DNA of 64,000 nt from Torymus aiolomorphi (Eukaryota; Arthropoda; Insecta; Hymenoptera; Torymidae), in assembly GCA_036365515.1 (NCBI GenBank), contig CM070873.1, positions 28,316,085 through 28,380,084 of the forward strand, given 5' to 3'. The notes beneath the pieces are model-generated. The model worked only from the letters and a program-made list of their open reading frames with translations. It was not told the origin of the DNA and searched no databases. The position numbers and the translations under genes were made by a program. The stretch's first letter is position 1, and each line of letters starts with the position of its first letter. Of the stretch, positions 39,201 to 53,288 are shown one piece after another.

Positions 39201-42003
39201 GGGATGGTGGTGGCGCTGTGTGTGCGTGGCTGCTCGTTGTTAAGCGAGGTCTCAATTATCGCGATGCGCGTGATACGTTAAGGAGAGCACGTGTGTGTGT
39301 GGGCGTGCTTGTGCGGCTGGTTTATGCACGGCTGGTTTACTCGTTAACTCGATCGCAGTGATTATTCCGCTGTTGTTTTTTTTTTTTTGAGGAGATCTTA
39401 GCCGATTAATTATCGAAAATTTATGCATGTTTCACTTGCGTGTATACTAAATTCACCGATTAGGTAATACAAACGGAAACGTCTTCGCTACTTTTGAGAC
39501 ACGAAAAGAAAGGTGTATATGTATATAAACGGGAGGGTAGGTAACCGTCAGCATTTGACAGTAACAGCTGCTTTCGATACGGCGGGGAGATCGCAATCTT
39601 GATCGCAGTCCCTCGCTTAACACGTGCCGACACCCCGTGCCGAGCATCGTCGGACATCGGTGTAGTACTACACTCTCGTCCTCTCCTTCGCATACTCTCG
39701 CGATTACATTTCCCTCTCCTCTCACTCTCCTGCTCAGGCGTGTACGTGTGCGCATAGCCACGTAATCGGAACGCGCGCGCGACTACACGAGGACGCGAGT
39801 GTCCGCGTGGCTGGAAAGTGTGGCGTAATTGCGATAATTTGAAAATGCCGAGGGATTCGTCGGGAAAACGTTGTTTTCTTTGGATTACGGAGGTACGGTA
39901 GTATCCTTTTCGGAGCGAGATTGATGCTTCCTTTATTTGGTTATGATTATGGAAATGAAAAAAGTGTATATACGAAACTGCTTAATGTATTGTAATTTAT
40001 TTGTGCAGTCGGGCACCATCCTTTGCAACTGAAAAATTTCATTTTCCCTTTTTTCTTATGTTAATAGCCTTCTTCGACGGACGAATTCCGAATTTTATGT
40101 AACATTCTGTAACTCGAATTTCTTTCATTCTTCTTTCTCACCGGCGATTATTTAATCGAATACACATTTGTAAAATCGTACGCTAACCCAAACCTTTCCC
40201 GCAGCTAAAACCATTCTCCTACAATCTCATAAAAAGTTATGGTCAGACATTTTCCTCGTCCTATAATTTGATATAAAAAAAAAAAACGTGAGCCTAACTC
40301 TCACGTAAATTGATTCAACGACTCTACACTCCAGTTTATCGCCCGACTTCATCACATCTCTCCCGCGACCCTCCGAATCACGGAAAATTGCTCCGTGTGC
40401 TGCGCTCTCCGCAAAAAAGCGTCGCATTTTTGCACCGTCTCGATATTTCACCGTAATTCGCGTGGCGTGGTGTAACGTTACACATGCCGACTCTCCTAAT
40501 CGCGACGATCGCCCGGGGGAAAGTGAAAGGATATAATATATCCCGTGCGACGCCCCGGTAGTCGCGCATTCGATCCTCCGTTCTCTTTGCGATTCCTGGT
40601 ATCGTCGACGACAACGACGTTGACGAGCTCGTGGTGAGCCTTGAACTTGAAATGTCGGCCCGAGATGTGTAATAATCGACATCGTCGTGTAGTTATTAGG
40701 CGGCTGTTGAACAATTGTGGCAAGTCATGGGACTTGAAAAGGGTGTCGTTGATCGAGATGATAAATGGGAGTTCGATTGTGTTTGAGACGTGGACAATTA
40801 ATGTCGCGAGTTCGAATGGTAATTGAGTTAGGGGAATTACTATCGGGGTATTTTGAATGTAATTATTTTGTAAAAGGGTTGTCTGGTGCAATGAGAATTG
40901 TGTTGTCATCGGGTCTCGTGTCAGGATTAAAATATACTAAACTGATTATGTGTAAATTTAAAATAACGTTAATAAGTTATTTATGATCGGTCGGTAATTT
41001 CTTGCAATGCATACTAAAATAGTTGTTGGTTATTCAATGGTTAATAATTCAACTTTTGCATAATACACGTATGTACAATCAAATAATGTATTCTCAGTAC
41101 AAATATATATATTCTCGGTGTTATCGAACATAAATGATTTTATAATAAAGTAAATTTCGTGTATTATTTAGTGTACATGTCTAGTATTTTTAACTGTAAT
41201 TGAAAGGTACTATTTTATTCAAAGATTTTTTATTATTAAATAAAAGTCAATAATAAAAGAATTTAGGCTTTTTGTTCAATACAATGTATCGAAAAAGGTT
41301 TGTCACTGTCGCGAAAAAATATCGTGTGTAATTCGTGCGTAAGTTTTTTCACTCTAGTTGCACAATATACACTATTTACCATTAACAATATACAACTTCT
41401 GCTACAATACAAACTAAAAAACACTTCGACACAACCGTTCGCAAAAATCATTCATCATTACCTTCCACCGCCTTAACCTCAAAAAGCCACTCGATCCATA
41501 ATCTCTCCGTTAACCAAAATAAAAGAAATGAAAGCAATGTGTACCTGCCGCTAGTGAAACTCTCCGCACGTCGCTCGTCATTTTCTCCGCGCGTCCAAAA
41601 ACGACAATACGTACAAACGCAGAGGCCTCTTCACGCGCGGCGACTCGGGCGACACAATGCCCGGCATGGTTCGTTGACATTTCGACGCATGCGTATACGT
41701 AGGAGGTGAAACCCGAAAACAAAAACCCGCGTGTACTTGACCGAACGCGCCTATCCGTCACGGCTCGAGTGCCGGCGAAATGCGCGCGGGGAGATACTTT
41801 TCTTTATTGTTTTCTCATTTGCCTATGCCGAGCGAACGCGGGGTGTGTGAAATTACAGGGTTTTAGGTTCTTTTTTTTCCTAAGTGGAATTAAGTATTTC
41901 GCTCTGGGTGATGAAACACTCTTTTTTTCGTATCGAAGTAAACGTGACCGTTTCGCGAGTGATTTATCAAACAATAGAAATGACGCTCTAGTTTCTAAGT
42001 TTA
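36266..42003. other. Non-coding stretch with CpG islands
   Basis: CpG islands lie at about 36540-36790, 37430-37550, 38050-38370, 38850-39150, 39560-39830, 40320-40660 and 41550-41810. CT/GA-rich and CA-rich simple tracts occur near 36790-36980 and 38787-38805. The plus-strand ATG at 39845 followed by a weak donor-like GTACGG after 14 codons was noted but is not called. Other frames are composition-driven. Confidence 0.35.
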
Positions 42004-42053
42004 CTGTTTTTTTTTTTTTGTTTTTTTTTTTTGTTTTTTTTTTTTTTTTTTTA
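42004..42053. repeat. Poly(T) tract with scattered G
   Basis: About 50 bases, nearly all T, interrupted by single G residues. It could be the reverse of a retroelement poly(A) tail, but no element is recognised next to it. Confidence 0.8.
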
Positions 42054-44218
42054 TTAGCACAGGAACAGCTCGTGTATTTAAATTTATGATTCGATGACAA
42101 AAGTAAATCTAGAATTAGGTTTCGACAAGTGCCTTTTATTCACTACACGGGGATTATAAATTTTCAAAATTGAAAGAGTTGGATAGCGATTCGCCGAGTA
42201 TCATTCACTTATTTTTTCATTTTGCGCTTTCAAATATACTGTATCGAGTGTGCGCCGCTCGCGCTCGACAGTGACGTATGTTTTGTCGGTAGCGAAAGCG
42301 GAGAGAGAGAGGAAGAGGCAAGAGTAGAGTGTATTTTGGAATCAATAATTTGTTGACTGCTTTATAGTTCGAATATCCTCTAGCGCGCGAGACTCGAAGG
42401 GATTAGCCGTTGCGCGCAGCCGTCGAACGCTTAAATGGATAATGTTGATGGCGCGGCCAAGCGCCAGAATTATCTGTATTTTTATTATTTTGCGCGGGGA
42501 TTAAATGATGAAATGTGGAGTGTATTATTAGATACACAGATATAAATATTTTACGTTTTGCTGGAGGCCAGACTAATATTTTTGTTTTTTTTTTTTTTTT
42601 TCTTGATATAATATTTTCATGGGTACATATGTTGGATAAAATTAATAATCTACCGATAAAGATGATAATTTAAATATATCTAATGTTATTATAATTAATA
42701 CTGGGTTTCACCTGTACTGGTGAGTAAATAATATAGTAACTAAATAAATAAATTTACATATTACTTCTTTTTGTATTCGTCTATACTTTAAAAGGTTGAT
42801 AAATATTTCAAAATAATCACCCATAACTTTTCCCTAGAAACAGTAAATAAAAGCCATTGATTGCAAATTTAAATAAAACTCGAAACTAATACGTACCCAA
42901 GTATTTCAATACATCTTTCTTTGGCATTATTCTGAACAAACAAGGACAAACACATCAGGCTCATATTGATTCTTAAATTTCTCCTTCAAATCGTTAATCA
43001 AACCTTTATTTTCACACAACGCGCGTACACACATATATGCCTTATACACTCGCCGTACGCTGCTTTGGAAAGCGAGCGCGCGGACCCGATTTCGGGAGAG
43101 GGAGAAAAGCGCGAGTGCGCGAAACCTCTCTCTTATCGAGCGCAAAAAATCAAACGGCCGGCGAAAATACTTTCGAGAGCGCGATAAGAATCGCGGAACG
43201 CGAGCGCGCGCGCGCACGTCTCGTTTTCGTGAATTCGCCATTTGAATTTTTTCTCTCTCGCTTCTCGGCGTTTCAAAAGCGAATTATGTCCGCCGGATGT
43301 GAAACGGATTCGGTTCGCCGTTTTTTTTATATGCGTAATATAAGTCGATGTTGCCGAGGCGCGTGTGAGCTAACATTGGCCCGGTTTAAATTTGTAATTT
43401 TAATTTTTTTCGAGGCGAAAGGAATGCAAGAATCCCGGTGCATGGAAAATTTTGTTGTAAAAAATTTTGATATTGGTGTGAGAGTATTGTAAGCTTATGT
43501 GTGAGGCCACAAGTTTTAGAAATTTTCAGATTTTATTACAATCGACATTGTTTCTATGCTTGGAAAAGTTTTCATTATTATTCGTGGTGATCTTGTAGAT
43601 TTGTAATAAAACTAGTTAAATTGAGTTGTTATATATGATTTCATTACCGTTATTGATTATTACACGCATTATTCTAATATTATAACAGCTGATCAATATT
43701 ACAGCGTGTAAAAGTACCGCGTTCTAGTAAATTTCTTCCAATGTATAAAGTTATTATCCAATTGAATTCTTCATTACTATGTAAGTCGGTTTAATACGTT
43801 CGAACGCGAAGTGCACTTTCACGTATTACATTTTTTCAGTCTCGCTAAAACTGGAGAACCAACGAGTAGTCTATAAATTTAATACTAACGAGAGTGCCGT
43901 GAGCCTCGGCCATTTTCTTTAAAATTTACTTCTGTTTTTATTAAAAAGCTGAGTGTACATTATATGGACCGACTTCACGGCTGGTGCGTGCAAACAATTT
44001 TCGAGCAGATCTGGCTGCGAGTTTAGTTTAATATGCTAATGTATTCTTAAAGAAAATGAAAGTGATATTCGTAAAAGAATAATTTGTATTCTATTTTTTA
44101 ATTATTATACCGGTTGTAATAATGTTAGGGACATTTTATACTTGACAATGAATATTGTTAAGGCCATGTGAAACCGTGAATTTCAGTATTTTTTAAATCA
44201 ACATTCAAGCGTTTATTC
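42054..44218. other. Non-coding stretch with CpG islands
   Basis: CpG patches at about 42240-42470 and 43020-43330, and a T tract near 42585-42601. The 151-residue plus-strand frame at 43037-43492 crosses the island, is Arg-rich at first, and has no domain. No gene is supported. Confidence 0.35.
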
Positions 44219-44512
44219 GAAAAACAAATTTTGTCAAGCGCTCCGTACACATAAACACTATATCCAGGAATTTTTTTGAGTGACTCTATTAGCATTTTCG
44301 TTAGATATGCTCGTTTGAAAAGTAGGTCAATTGCAGATTCCTACTTACCGACAGTACGATTTTTATTTAATTAAATAAATTCTGATATTTTTTTTGGAAA
44401 AACACGTTTGTCAAGCGCTCCGTATATGTTAATACTATACTCAGATTTTTTTTTGATGATTCTATTGGTATTTTCATGAGATGTACTCGTTTGAAAATTA
44501 TGTCGGTATTTA
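44219..44512. repeat. Tandem duplication, 177-bp period
   Basis: Two related copies of about 117 bp, 44219-44335 and 44396-44512, share GTCAAGCGCTCCGTA, a TTTTTTTGA run, TGATTCTATT-type words and ACTCGTTTGAAAA-type words in the same order. GTCAAGCGCTCCGTA recurs at exactly 177 bp. No coding sequence. It is probably a diverged satellite pair or an internal repeat of an old element. Confidence 0.6.
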
Positions 44513-45319
<807 letters not shown>

Positions 45320-45564
45320 CGAATGAGACTATTAGAAGGGCGACGGTGGTTTGTTTTGAGATTTTTTTCGGTGGGGTGAGGAGGAAGTGTTTGGTGGTAA
45401 ATGATAAATGATAAACTTATTATTTATATTAACTTTATTATATAACACCTATTCTATTCTATTCTAAACGTTGAGTCTTTGTACGAGGTATTTTATGTTA
45501 AAGTAGGCACGATAGTAAAAATTAGAAGCCTTGTTAAATGATGTTTTGTTTATAAAAACATACA

Positions 45565-45894
45565 CGAACCTATAAACAAGTGGATGAATCTTTGCAGGTT
45601 TTGAAATTTTTTAAATTTTTATATGGTTAACTCCCTATGAAATTGTACAAGGAACAAAATGAGCCCTTCCAATTTTGTATCGGATCAAACATAAAAAAGA
45701 TTTATATTGTTTGTTGAACTTTTTTTAAATCTTTTTTTTGCAATATTAAAATTTCGTTGAAAAAAATGTTTGTTGTTACTTTATGTACCTTATTATTATG
45801 TGATATCATTTTCTACATTATAATATGTGAAGAAACGATTGTAAACAAGTAAACAAATTTTATTAATGTGACCAATTCTCGCGGTGAAGCCATC
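45565..45894 (+). mobile_element. Single-arm relative of the 22.7-kb foldback element
   Basis: The stretch follows the right arm of the element at 22692-23287 in order: GCAGGTTTT, AAGGAACAAAATGAG, CAATATTxAAATTTC, TTGAAAAAAATxTTT, a TGTTACTT word, TTATAATxTGTGAAG and finally GCCATC before TTAA (45895-45898). The left arm is missing. It shows that the family has more than one copy and supports TTAA as its terminus. Confidence 0.6.
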
Positions 45895-48800
45895 TTAAGA
45901 ATAATTATCGCCTACCAAGAAAAATAAAACCAAAAAGTTTTTTCAGTCAATACGTTCAAATATGTTTTAGCTGATAAATGGCCCATACAAAAATTATAAA
46001 CTTGTTTAAATCTGCATTTACATTTTACGCAACACGGAAAATTGTTAAAATAAGTCATAATTTTTGGAGTTATAAACCATTAGAACAACATTTCGATTCA
46101 TTTTGCAAGTCTGATAAATAAACACGTGCATTTTATGTAACAGTGCCAACCTCCTTACTTATGCATCATTAGCATAAATGACCGCACTAAACAGGTTGTA
46201 GGGGCCGCCGTTAAAACTACCGAACAGAACAACAGAGACACAATATTACTTAATTTTGTGTCACTTAACCGGTAATTTCAATGCTAAAAAAACTGGATAA
46301 CCCAACTTTCCTGCCTCACAGAAAACCTCTCAGTATGTTAAATTTCACGAGTTGCAAATACCCAAATACTCACACTCCATCGTGAAATTCCATGCCTTAT
46401 AAGAAAATAAAATTGAAAATTATTAATGGCACATACCACATCTAAAAAGAATCTATTATTAATATCGCTCTCTCGAAATAACGCGCCACGCGCGATCGGC
46501 TCGATAAATCACGCGCGATTTCCTCCTCTCTCAAATCACTCCATAACTGACATCCTTATACCAGAGCATCGTATTTCGCGAGCTACATCGCTTTCCACAG
46601 ATGAATTTAGCCAGATAAACGTGCGGCGCTGCTTTTCCGACCCTAACGACGCACTAATTACGCGTATGTGCGCGCGCGCCCGCAGAAGAGAAGTAAGCAC
46701 GTGACCCACAAACGCGGCGAGCCGAGCGTTTTTTTCGCATCTGGGTTATCGGGGAATTTTTGCGCGCAGGAGGAAAGAGAAACCCCACGAACACGCGAGA
46801 GAGAGAAGAAAGTGCCGGGTGGTCGAGAATGATACCGATAAGGAGTTGCGACGGCGTTGAGTGCTTTAATGTGTTTATTGAAAAAAGCCTTTTCGGTGTT
46901 CTGCTTGTTTGGTCGACGATAATTGCTCCTCGAATTGGGTGCGATATCGACCGTGTTTACGGCCGGTAATTGTTGTTAATTGAAAATTCTAATTAAGTGC
47001 ACGCTGAATTTCCGTAATGAAATTTTATTTCGAGCCAAGATCGTTCCTCATTCGAATAAATATATATAACTGAAATTAAAACGGATATTGTACATTCGTT
47101 ATTTTGAACTCTTAATAGTATTGGAAATATAGAACGTATTTCTTTATCATTTCTTTTCTATGCCGTTTATTCAATTTCTTATGATTTTTATTAATGAATA
47201 ACTCGAGGAGCAACGAACGGTTCAGATAATTAGCAAATCTAAAAGGATCGGAGAAACAACATGAGTACGTATAGTTCAATGCCGCTGCCCATGAAAGATT
47301 CTCATAATATATCATAAAAAGTTTAATAATCTTATAAACTATATTTTCTCTTCGTTTCCGATGAAACATTCGCCACTATCAAAATTGCTGCTTTCTCAGT
47401 TATATCCACGTGCGCGCGGCACTTGCAAAATTTTAATGTATCTTTCAGCAGAATTAATTCAGCATTTAATCCAAACGGCTGCAGTCAAGACACTACTACA
47501 CCTCTTACTGCAATTATCCGCAAGCGCTCAATTGTCCAGTTAGCGATCGTTCCGTTCGAAATTATACGAGAGAACTGCTCGAATTATGAAGCGCGAGCGC
47601 GCGCCAGGCCGGACGCGTAGCCTCGAAAACTAAAGACACGGCGCCCGTAATTAGCGACAATCTCGCTCGCTTTCGTTCTTCTCTCGCGCTCCTCGCGTAT
47701 AGCAGCTGTTCTTTCTCGCTTTCGCAATACCGTTGAAGAGAGAGAGAGAGAGAGAGAGAGAGATGTGCTCGTAATTCTAGCGTACTGGTGCTCTTTTATT
47801 TTGTGATGAATGGTCGATGAGAGGGGGCGCCTTATATAAATAATGAAAAATTCGCGACGAAAAGTTGGGTAATTGAGAGCGGGTACGCGCAAGCTTGTTT
47901 GCACGTAACAAATTTTTGACACTTATAATTATGTTAAGTGCACATTGAAAAGTTTTAAATTCATCTACTGTTTCTTCCGTTGAAGTTGTACAGATTAATA
48001 TATTATTTGAAATATAATATGGCATAATTATCACTTTTCAACACCGGAAAGATTGAGGAAAGGACAGTCCATTTGAAACGGTTGTATTTATAAACAGGCA
48101 TTTATGACGAACGTAAGTGAAATGTAGATCACGCTTTTTCGATAATAACAGCCTCTTTTCAACTGCTAATAAAATCGTCACGTCAAACTTGTTGGGCAAT
48201 TCTTACTTCCACAAATAGAAAAAAAAGGTTAAACTGAATTATTACCTACACTCCATTTCACTTGTAATTGTTAATGACGCGAAATGGGCCACAAAAAAGA
48301 CGTGCATTTATGCTTCGTTCACATTGGCATGCAATACTCGACGATTACGAAAACCCCAATCCACGAGAGTAAATATAATTATCGAATCGCAACTTCAAAT
48401 ACCACACATAATTATGTAACGTATCCCAATGAATTTCTAGAAAAGGAGCGAGAGTTATTTCACTCTCACCGTACCCCGACTACTCTCACCTCCGGCACAA
48501 TAGTCACATACGCGTTCATTAAAAAAGTTCATCATAAAATATATATCTCCTAACTCTCGTAATTAAACACACACATATATACACGCATTCCGTAAAAATA
48601 AGAAAAAAAAGTACCATACCAGTGTGTAAACCCTCCCCCCTCCCTTCGCGCTCGCGTGTAATCGTCACCCACTTCGGCTTCCGCCTCTGCAGCTGCCGAC
48701 TAAGCCGATGCTTTAATTCCTCGTCTCTTTTTCCTGCCTCCGCCTCCGCACTCACTCGCGCTCTCACCGGTAATTACTCGAGGATGCAGTAGACGCAGGC

Positions 48801-51096
48801 GCTGAACCTTTAACCGTGCCAAAGGGAAACCACTCTCTCCTCTGCTGAGCGAGCACGTCTCCCCTCATTACGAGCGGCTGTCGTGGTTATTGCAGTTATT
48901 AGAGATGCGAAACGCAGCCGCGCAGGCGAGCGAATTGAGCCGATCCGCTTCGAGTACCTTTGCGGGGCTTGCTGATGGCGAGGAGAAGAGGTTTCAAGGG
49001 ATGTGTGTAGGTGTGTGCGTGTGTCTTTGCTGACTTTGGTAATTGCAATGTGCGCGTGTGGTTGAGTATAGCGATTGTAAGGAATAAAAGTTGGGTGCAT
49101 ATCGAGTGGTCGATTGTAAATATGATGATAATTCGTATTTTGTGATGACGAAATTGGTCGGAATCAACGCTTGCGTAACCTCAATTTTCCAACGGGAAAT
49201 TTCTCAAAAATCAAATTCTTGCCTTTCGATAACCTATTCATTAAAAAAGTAAATATTTGCATTTCACACTATTGTACACTTTTCTAATTTTACATCGCCA
49301 CTAAACCCCGTATCCTCAAAATTGAATAAAAAAACCTGCGCTCCTACAATTTAACAACACTTCTCACGATTATAACCGTCCGTATACGGAAGCGTGCGAT
49401 TCGAAACAAATCGCTCTCGCACCGAATTTAACGACAGCCGCGCGCCCGAGCTAGAGCTACACCAAAACCGGCGAATTCCGCAAATTAGTCCGCCGAGAAA
49501 GCGGCGATTGATACGGCGCTTATAGAGCGAGATGCGCGCGTTCTTAATTACAGCTGCTGACCCTTTCGCACGGAAGTATATACACTCGCCACGGGAATTG
49601 CGATGTCTAGCCGCGAGATCTAAAGTTCTCTCAGGCGGGAAAAACCGTTAAAAGGCGTGCGTTTTCGTACGTATAGATACGTAGACGCGTTATTAATGGC
49701 GGCGATGGTACGAGGAGGGAAGAATGTTGGCAGGCACGCAGGATGTAATCGAAATTAACGAGGCGCGCGATTCTTTAATTAAATATGTACATGTAACGCG
49801 AGTGAAATGCAATTTCCACGCGCGCGTAATATTCATATTTTATTTCGAAATACTTTCCGATTGTTCGCGTGGCCATGCCGGTGTGAAGAATTTTCCCGCA
49901 ACTTTTACTTTGTAATCGTCGTAATAGGTTTATTCGATACCTTACAAGCATTTGCGCAAGTTGCACTTGAGTCCATAGAGACTGAATAACTGAGAAAAGC
50001 ACACACGGTCATTCGGTAAGAAAAATTAATTTTTATTAAACTTTCGAGTTTATTGCTTATTTGTGCCGACCCGTGTAATTTGTAAATGCCTTTAAGTTTA
50101 CGAAGAATAAGTTATTATGTATTTACTTTGTAATTGAAAGATTTCAAAAGCCGTAACCGAGACCTCCCACTGTTTACGCATTAACTGCCCTCGAATGGTT
50201 TACGAGCGCCCAATATCGCAAGGCGGCGCTTGTTCGCATTTCTCTTCAATGCGATAATTCACTTCGCGTGGTTTGCCTTGTCAAAATATTTATTTTGCAA
50301 TATATACCGAGAGATTTTACTAAACAAAATTCTACTTTCGAAAAAAGCGCCAATTTTCGTCCCCGTTAAATAGTAAATTTTTAAGATTGACGACTCATTC
50401 AAGCACGTTCTTGAGCACGATGCACAATGAAAGAAACGTCCGCATTGCAGGAGTGAAAACAGAAGGTTGTAAACATGGTCGAAAGAGAAAACTCTGGCTA
50501 ATTAGAAAATTATTATTACGCTTATTTAAATGATTTACGCTTTAGTAAATTGTACGCCAGTTGCATTCGCTTTTGCAGAGTGACACGTGCACGCGGTGAC
50601 AGGATTTGAGGAAATTCATCATTTTTCATTTATGATTGACCGCACCGTTGGTGTCATAATGTTCCTTTGCACTTAATCATCATCACTCGTTTACCAGAAA
50701 AAAAAAAAACAACATCGCGACCTTCTTCTAAAAATCGAATTCGTCGCGAACCCATAAAGCAGCGAATAATTTCCCCGAGGCTCTCCCCCCAAGTAAATCC
50801 GCTATTCTTTTCGATCGCATCGCTCGGGACTCGCTTCACTTCATTACGTTTCCGTCCTCTCGTCCTCGTCAAATCTCGAATTTACCCCCTTATCTTTTAT
50901 CCGTGTCCCGGGAAACTCGATTGTCGTCGTCCTTCCCCGCGCTCTCTCTCTCTCTCTAGAAAAGCGATTCGCTAAATCAAGAAACGCGATCCCACGCGCT
51001 TGCAATTACACTAAACGACATTTGAACTTGGATGCGGCTTTGCGCCTCCACGCGCAGCGAGGCGCATCTTTAGAAATTACGGTTCGTGGGAGGAGG

Positions 51097-51135
<39 letters not shown>

Positions 51136-51799
51136 GATACGTAGCTTTCAAAAACACGACACTGTTGATCAGATGGGGAAGATTTTACGTTAAATTTAAT
51201 GGGTTTAGACGAACTAATGAGATTGTTTTAAAAGCTGGAGACTTTGACAATATTTTTAAGAAATTTAGTTGTATGCGTTGATGTACAAGGTTTTATAAAA
51301 TCACATTCAGCACACTTTGTCATCTTTGTATTTGAAGAGAAGTATCGATGTTTGCTAACTTTTTATTCCTGACAATTAATGTGGCTCCAAAAATATTTTA
51401 ATGTACCGAGTTATGCATACAGTTGATGTATACTTGTAAAGTATTTCGTAAGAATCTAAGTCCTACAATACTTTACCAAAAATAGTATAAGTTTTAGAGG
51501 GCTTCGTTAGAAGTAAACCTTTATTTCAGCTTTATAAACACCTACATAGTGATAAAGTATAAATATGAATAATATAAGCAGAATTCCAAAAATGTTTATC
51601 ATTCAAATGTGTTACGGATATGCAGGATAAGAAGAAGCAAGCAGTACAATAGCTATTTAGTACAATCACTATAGCAGAAAGCCGAGTAGTGATGCCTAGT
51701 TGTCACTTTTGACTCTAAGAATTAACCGCAAATCCTTCTAAAATCCATCTTCCTAATTCAAACCTCGGCCAATCTATCCAACCAATCATCAAACCTCCA
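45895..51799. other. Non-coding stretch with CpG islands and GA tracts
   Basis: CpG islands at about 46480-46800, 47590-47720, 48640-48960, 49380-49700 and 50700-51070. GA tracts lie at about 47738-47763 and 51099-51140. A donor-like GTAAGC lies at 46693-46698 on the plus strand after an island. No reading frame shows a domain and no RNA gene is recognised. Confidence 0.35.
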
Positions 51800-52080
51800 C
51801 TATTCATCAACCCATCAAAACAGCGAACACACCATCCGACGCTCGGGGCGAGAGAGAACCTCTCTCTCTATCTCTCTTTCTACCTCGTCCATCAAGATCA
51901 CGGTCCGGCTGCGCCTCGGGGCTCCTCAAGGCCGCGTTACGTAAGACACTGGCGGGGGGCGCCTGGCACTGACTGGCCGTTGCTCTCCGGGACGACGATC
52001 TTGAAAGTATACATCGCCGCAGCACCTCGGGCGGTTTCTGCTCTGGGGCCGCACGCGCGCAGAAATGCATCCGCGTTGAT
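51800..52080. other. GC-rich island with exon-like composition
   Basis: Unlike the other islands, its GC content is not only CGCG runs. On the plus strand a pyrimidine-rich tract (about 51858-51885) leads to AAG (about 51896), then an open stretch ITVRLRLGAPQGRV and a donor-like GTAAGA near 51940. On the minus strand an 87-residue frame (51807-52070) is also open. Neither shows a known domain, and both strands cannot be coding. Possible exon, not called. Confidence 0.25.
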
Positions 52081-53136
52081 TTATGTCGATAGCGTTGCGT
52101 GGTGTAGGGAAGATGACAGTTATGGGAGGTTGTGCGGTCAGATGTGAATTGTAATTGTTGGTGGGGTGAACGATCGAGGGGTTGGGCAGGGATTGATATT
52201 TGGGGGGTAGATTGTTGGAATGTTGGAAATGGGAGGATGAGTGAATGGCGTACTTACATGGTTGTGTGAAACCATTTGTGAAGATGCGGTAATTTCTATA
52301 GGGTTATTTGACGGTTATTTTAAATAACTAGCTACTTTTAGCGCGCTTCGCGCGTATCATTGATCTCTTTGTTTTTTTGTTTTTGAGGTTATGAACATGA
52401 TCAAGTTTCATTTTAAAAGTTTGTTTTAAATAGTTTAAATTATACGATAATAACGTAAGTCTCATAAATAAAATCATGAAATTTTTCTTATACTATTCAG
52501 TTTTAAATATTCAAAGTCAAGAATCCAATCTTCAAAATTCAAACATACTCGATTTTGGCGCTTATTCTATGTAGACCAATCAAATGAGCCAGCAACAACC
52601 AATCAAAACAGTCTTATTGTGATGACAGATTTCCTCCATCACTTTTTTAAGAGAGGATAAGGTAACATTTTATGCCTAATTTAAGAAAAATAATACAGCA
52701 GTATTTTTTAGCCATTTACTGAGAAAAAGTATAGTATATTTTCACATAAAAGTACTATAAAATATAGTGGTATTTGGCTAAATCTCTTTTATAGTGATAT
52801 AGACAACAAAATTATGATAAAGATAAGTATATATGATAAATAAATATAGTAAACTTTACTGAAAATTTAGTTAATTGTACAATAATTGAGTTATTATAAC
52901 TGTTTAGTCGTTTAAATTATATGAATATATTTATTATTAACATATTATAGTTCAGTTTACAAAAGAACATAGTTAAGGCAATAATATTCAGTTTTATTAT
53001 GCAATATAGTTCACCGTACAAACGCCTTTTTTCTGAGTGTTAAAAGTGATTTTAAAATCGTTTGAGCAGTTTAATTCAACACAATCCCAAAATCTATAAA
53101 AAATTTTTATTATGCGATATTTAGGCTTACATGAAG
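52081..53136. other. AT-rich stretch, nothing recognised
   Basis: AT-rich apart from a G-rich patch at about 52090-52240. It contains a short GCGCGCTTCGCGCG hairpin near 52340. No gene is seen. Confidence 0.45.
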
Positions 53137-53139
53137 TAA

Positions 53140-53285
53140 GGCCGGTTACACGCAAAAAATATAAAGAAAATACAACGAACAGTGAGGAATAAGCGCTGTT
53201 CCTCATATATATAGATATAGTAGCCCATGTTATTACTATATCTGTTGCTTGTATTTTCCTTATATTTTTTTGCGTGTGACGGGCC
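53140..53285. mobile_element. 146-bp MITE, PIF/Harbinger-like
   Basis: The terminal inverted repeats are about 37 bp. The left GGCCGGTTACACGCAAAAAA matches, in reverse complement, the right end TTTTTTTGCGTGTGACGGGCC. The element is flanked by TAA on both sides (53137-53139 and 53286-53288). A 3-bp TAA (TWA) target duplication with a GG-starting terminus containing GTTACAC is characteristic of PIF/Harbinger. The interior holds two smaller palindromes around GAGGAATAAGCGCTGTTCCTC and ATATAGTA. No coding sequence, so it depends on an autonomous element elsewhere. Confidence 0.8.
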
Positions 53286-53288
53286 TAA

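Noticed and set aside
39845..39892. Possible 16-codon start exon (MPRDSSGKRCFLWITE) before GTACGG
   Set aside because: Weak donor, no signal peptide and no supporting context.
43037..43492. 151-residue plus-strand frame
   Set aside because: Begins Arg-rich in a CpG island and drifts into AT-rich sequence; no recognisable fold or homology.
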